DNA of 64,000 nt from AAA044-D11 sp965268275 (GTDB lineage Bacteria; Actinomycetota; Actinomycetes; Nanopelagicales; Nanopelagicaceae). The notes beneath the pieces are model-generated. The model saw only the letters and a program-made list of their open reading frames with translations. It had not been told where the DNA came from and ran no database searches. The stretch is from NCBI GenBank assembly GCA_965268275.1, contig OZ254168.1, forward strand, positions 248,001 through 312,000. Reading direction: 5' to 3'. This document shows, piece after piece, positions 61,929-64,000 of this stretch; the stretch's first letter is position 1; every line of letters begins with the position of its first letter. The translations under genes and the position numbers were made by a program.

Positions 61929-61934
61929 TGGGCT

Positions 61935-63272
61935 ATGAAAACGCCACCAGTAAAGAGCATCAATACTGTGGCCAAGCGACTTACTGGTCGAAGTGAACTT
62001 GTTTTACAACGCAAAAATATTCGCGAATCTTTAGTTTCAGTAGCCGGATTAATTGGGAAGCCAGTTAAATATCAAGGCGGTAAAGAAATTGGGCGCCTAG
62101 TTGATGTAGTAGTAAGACATGGCGAAGATTCTTATCCACCAGTATCAGGTTTAATTGTAAAAGTCGGCCAGAGCAAATCATTTATTGATGGTGCAAGAAT
62201 TGCAAAGCTAACCCAGAATGAAATTCAACTATCTACTGCAAAAGTTGATTTAACAGAATTCACAAGGCGCGAGGGCGAATCACTTCTTGACGCTGATGTT
62301 CTGGATCACCAGATTGTTGATGTAAATGGACTTCGAGTAGTTCGATCTTCTGATCTTTACTTAGCGCCACTAGATCGCGAAATTCGTGTAGTTGGAGTGG
62401 ACATTTCGTTCAAAGCATTTATTCGCAGAATTTTCCCAGGTGCACTTGGCCGTGGGCCGATTCCAAAGCATGTTATCGATTGGGCAAACGTTGCTTCACT
62501 CGCACATGGAACTGGAGTCGTCAGATCAAATGAATCTCGCGCGGCGCTCGGACAACTTCGTCCAGCAGATTTAGCAGATTTAATTGAGGACTTGGCTGGT
62601 CGCGAACGAAATGCATTAATCGAAATGCTAGATCCAGATCTTGCAGCCGATGCGCTGGAAGAAATGGAAGATGATGAGTTGCAAGGATTGTTACGTGGAT
62701 TATCTGCACAGAGGTCTGCCGAACTTATTTCGCGCATGGAGCCAGATGAGGGCGCCGAAGTTCTACGTGATCTTGATGATGATCACCGCGAAAGTATTTT
62801 CATAGAAATGGATACTTCGGTTGCAAAGCAACTTCGAAAATTAGTTGAATTTGATGAAACTCTTGCTGGCGGAATCATGACTTCACATATGCTAATTACC
62901 CACGAAGCTGACACCGTCGCTTCTGCACTTGCACTACTAGTGGAGCACAGAGGTCGTGATATTTCAGATGGAGTTGTTGTGGTTGATGCAAAAGGAAAGC
63001 TTCTTGATCACATTCAAATAATTGAATTAATTGCAGCAAAACCTAATGCAACGTTATCTTCGCTGATGGGCCCGCCATATCCGACCTCAGTTAACTTGAA
63101 CACCAGACTTGATGAAGTAATCGATGAGTTCGCGAATAACCGTGGCTCTTCAATTATTGTCGTTGATGAGAAGAACAAACCAGTAGGTCGAATCCTTGCT
63201 GACGATCTAGTCGATGCGCTTTCACCAACATCTGATACTCAAGGCTTTGCTCAGGGAAGTGGTGCGCTCTAA
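61935..63272 (+). CDS. Soluble MgtE N-domain/CBS protein with N-terminal PRC-barrel region
   Basis: 445 residues and no hydrophobic membrane segment. Residues about 30-165 look like PRC-barrel repeats (GLIGKPVKYQGGKEIGRLVDVVV; LLDADVLDHQIVDVNGLRVVRSSDLYL). From about 205 to 310 is the MgtE N domain, superhelical and acidic (LRPADLADLIEDLAGRERNALIEML; DPDLAADALEEMEDDELQGLL; MEPDEGAEVLRDLDDDHRES). A CBS pair follows (about 315-435), with the GGIMTSHMLITHEADTV start typical of MgtE. In MgtE these two parts sense Mg2+ and gate the channel; here the channel part is absent and an NRAMP-like transporter follows with TAATG coupling. Confidence 0.88.
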   Translation: MKTPPVKSINTVAKRLTGRSELVLQRKNIRESLVSVAGLIGKPVKYQGGKEIGRLVDVVVRHGEDSYPPVSGLIVKVGQSKSFIDGARIAKLTQNEIQLSTAKVDLTEFTRREGESLLDADVLDHQIVDVNGLRVVRSSDLYLAPLDREIRVVGVDISFKAFIRRIFPGALGRGPIPKHVIDWANVASLAHGTGVVRSNESRAALGQLRPADLADLIEDLAGRERNALIEMLDPDLAADALEEMEDDELQGLLRGLSAQRSAELISRMEPDEGAEVLRDLDDDHRESIFIEMDTSVAKQLRKLVEFDETLAGGIMTSHMLITHEADTVASALALLVEHRGRDISDGVVVVDAKGKLLDHIQIIELIAAKPNATLSSLMGPPYPTSVNLNTRLDEVIDEFANNRGSSIIVVDEKNKPVGRILADDLVDALSPTSDTQGFAQGSGAL

Positions 63273-64000
63273 TGGCAAAGAAATCAATGATGTCACCAAA
63301 GAAAATTCGGATTGCAGCACTTCTAGCAGTTATGGGTCCAGGGCTAATTGCCGGACTTTCGGACAATGATCCTGCTGGTATTACGACGTATTCAGTTCTC
63401 GGCGCTGATTATGGTTATCAACTGCTCTGGGTTTTGGTTGCTTCAATGTTGGCGCTAATCGTTTTGCATGACTTAGGAGCCAGAATTGGTGTTGTTACAC
63501 GCCAAGGAATGATTGGTTTGATTCGACAGAAGTATGGCGCTAGATCAGGCACTTTAAGTGCCGGCGCATTGATTTTGGCAAATATCGGAACCATGACTGC
63601 AGAGTTTGCAGGCATTGCAGCAGCAGGACAATTGTTTGGCCTTAGCAAATATATTTCAGTTCCAGTAGCAGCTTTAGCCGTTTCATTCCTAGTGTTACGT
63701 AATTCGTTTTCTACAGTTGAAAAAGTCTTCTTTATTGTTTCTGCCGGATTCATTGCTTACATAATTGCCGGTTTTATGGCCGGGCCTGATTGGGGAGCTG
63801 CCGCTAAGGGAGTTCTAATCCCAACAATTCCATTTACCCAAGAAGCGATATTTATTGCAACTGCAACAATCGGAACGACACTTGCACCTTGGGGATTGGC
63901 ATTTATTCAGTCATACGCAGTTGATAAGCGGTTAACTAAAGATGATCTAAAGCTTCTAAGAGTTGATGTGTGGACAGGTTCACTACTCACTGGCGTGATT
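63272..64000 (+). CDS. NRAMP-like divalent-cation transporter with altered metal site (3' end outside window)
   Basis: First 243 residues, with about six hydrophobic segments. SDNDPAGITTYSVLGADYGY near residue 30 is the first-helix motif of the NRAMP/SLC11 fold, but the standard DPGN is DPAG, so the ligand Asn is Gly. In the sixth helix the standard MPHN is APWG (residues 205-208), so the ligand Met is Ala. Loss of that Met is the change seen in NRAMP-related magnesium transporters. Overlaps the stop of the MgtE-N/CBS gene by one base, suggesting a joint Mg2+ uptake unit. The C-terminal part is cut off. Confidence 0.86.
   Translation, partial: MAKKSMMSPKKIRIAALLAVMGPGLIAGLSDNDPAGITTYSVLGADYGYQLLWVLVASMLALIVLHDLGARIGVVTRQGMIGLIRQKYGARSGTLSAGALILANIGTMTAEFAGIAAAGQLFGLSKYISVPVAALAVSFLVLRNSFSTVEKVFFIVSAGFIAYIIAGFMAGPDWGAAAKGVLIPTIPFTQEAIFIATATIGTTLAPWGLAFIQSYAVDKRLTKDDLKLLRVDVWTGSLLTGVI

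Overview
The window is a dense, low-GC (low forties by eye) stretch of chromosome from an actinobacterium with a streamlined genome. Gene content and order point to Actinobacteria: a WhiB regulator, a PerM/DUF6350 protein, DUF3017, DUF3117, GuaB3, the biotin-loaded AccA with AccD/AccE, a His-tailed GroEL beside GroES, and actinobacterial-type DapD. Low GC, almost no intergenic DNA, many 1- or 4-base gene overlaps and several minimal proteins fit the freshwater acI/Nanopelagicales type. That placement is inference. I found no tRNA, rRNA, CRISPR array, insertion sequence or prophage, and no gene-free stretch over 300 bases. The longest gaps are 8220-8413 (two hairpins) and 36604-36777 (a 16-base palindrome and promoters).

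Layout. 1-4.8 kb: glmM (cut by the window edge), glmS, a PAP2 phosphatase, acpS, alr (cell-wall precursors). 4.8-11.4 kb: a branched-chain-amino-acid-type ABC importer, its binding protein and a secreted alpha/beta hydrolase, sitting where other actinobacteria run straight from alr to tsaE. 11.5-16 kb: tsaE, a tsaB-rimI fusion, tsaD, groES, groEL. 16-24.5 kb: a ROK/polyphosphate-glucokinase-like protein, an exported cytochrome b5 domain protein, whiB, a CarH/LitR-like B12 photoreceptor candidate, a CBS-less guaB, guaB3, guaA, an exported cyclophilin and a PIG-L deacetylase. 24.5-35.5 kb: pcrA, sucC-sucD-perM-purN-purH, folD-DUF3017, mdh, icd. 35.5-40 kb: an orphan sugar-ABC ATPase, a CNNM/CorC protein, trpS, a BMP-type binding protein. 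40-43.4 kb: deoC with two aldehyde dehydrogenases, one lacking the catalytic half. 43.4-51 kb: accA, maf, accE, accD/pccB, with birA-purK-purE and an MFS exporter on the other strand. 51-56 kb: a CoA-binding protein, ugd, a glycosyltransferase, a SpoIID-like protein, dapD. 56-64 kb: a LOG protein, an orphan sigma region 4, DUF3117, pepA, an O-methyltransferase, htrA, tatB, mrp, and a soluble MgtE-N/CBS protein coupled to an NRAMP-like transporter that runs off the window.

Expression signals. About sixteen genes that begin transcription units have a TAnnnT hexamer ending 6-7 bases (once 9) before the start codon and mostly no Shine-Dalgarno sequence, the layout of leaderless mRNAs. Genes inside operons are mostly coupled through TAATG, ATGA or GTGA overlaps. 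A minority (glmS, groES, whiB, ugpC, DUF3117, livM) have a clear Shine-Dalgarno sequence. Three intrinsic terminators are visible.

Most notable: a MerR/B12-binding regulator with an exact W-x9-EH photoreceptor motif; an NRAMP-like transporter that has lost two metal ligands and is coupled to an MgtE-type sensor lacking a membrane domain; and an IMP dehydrogenase without CBS domains.
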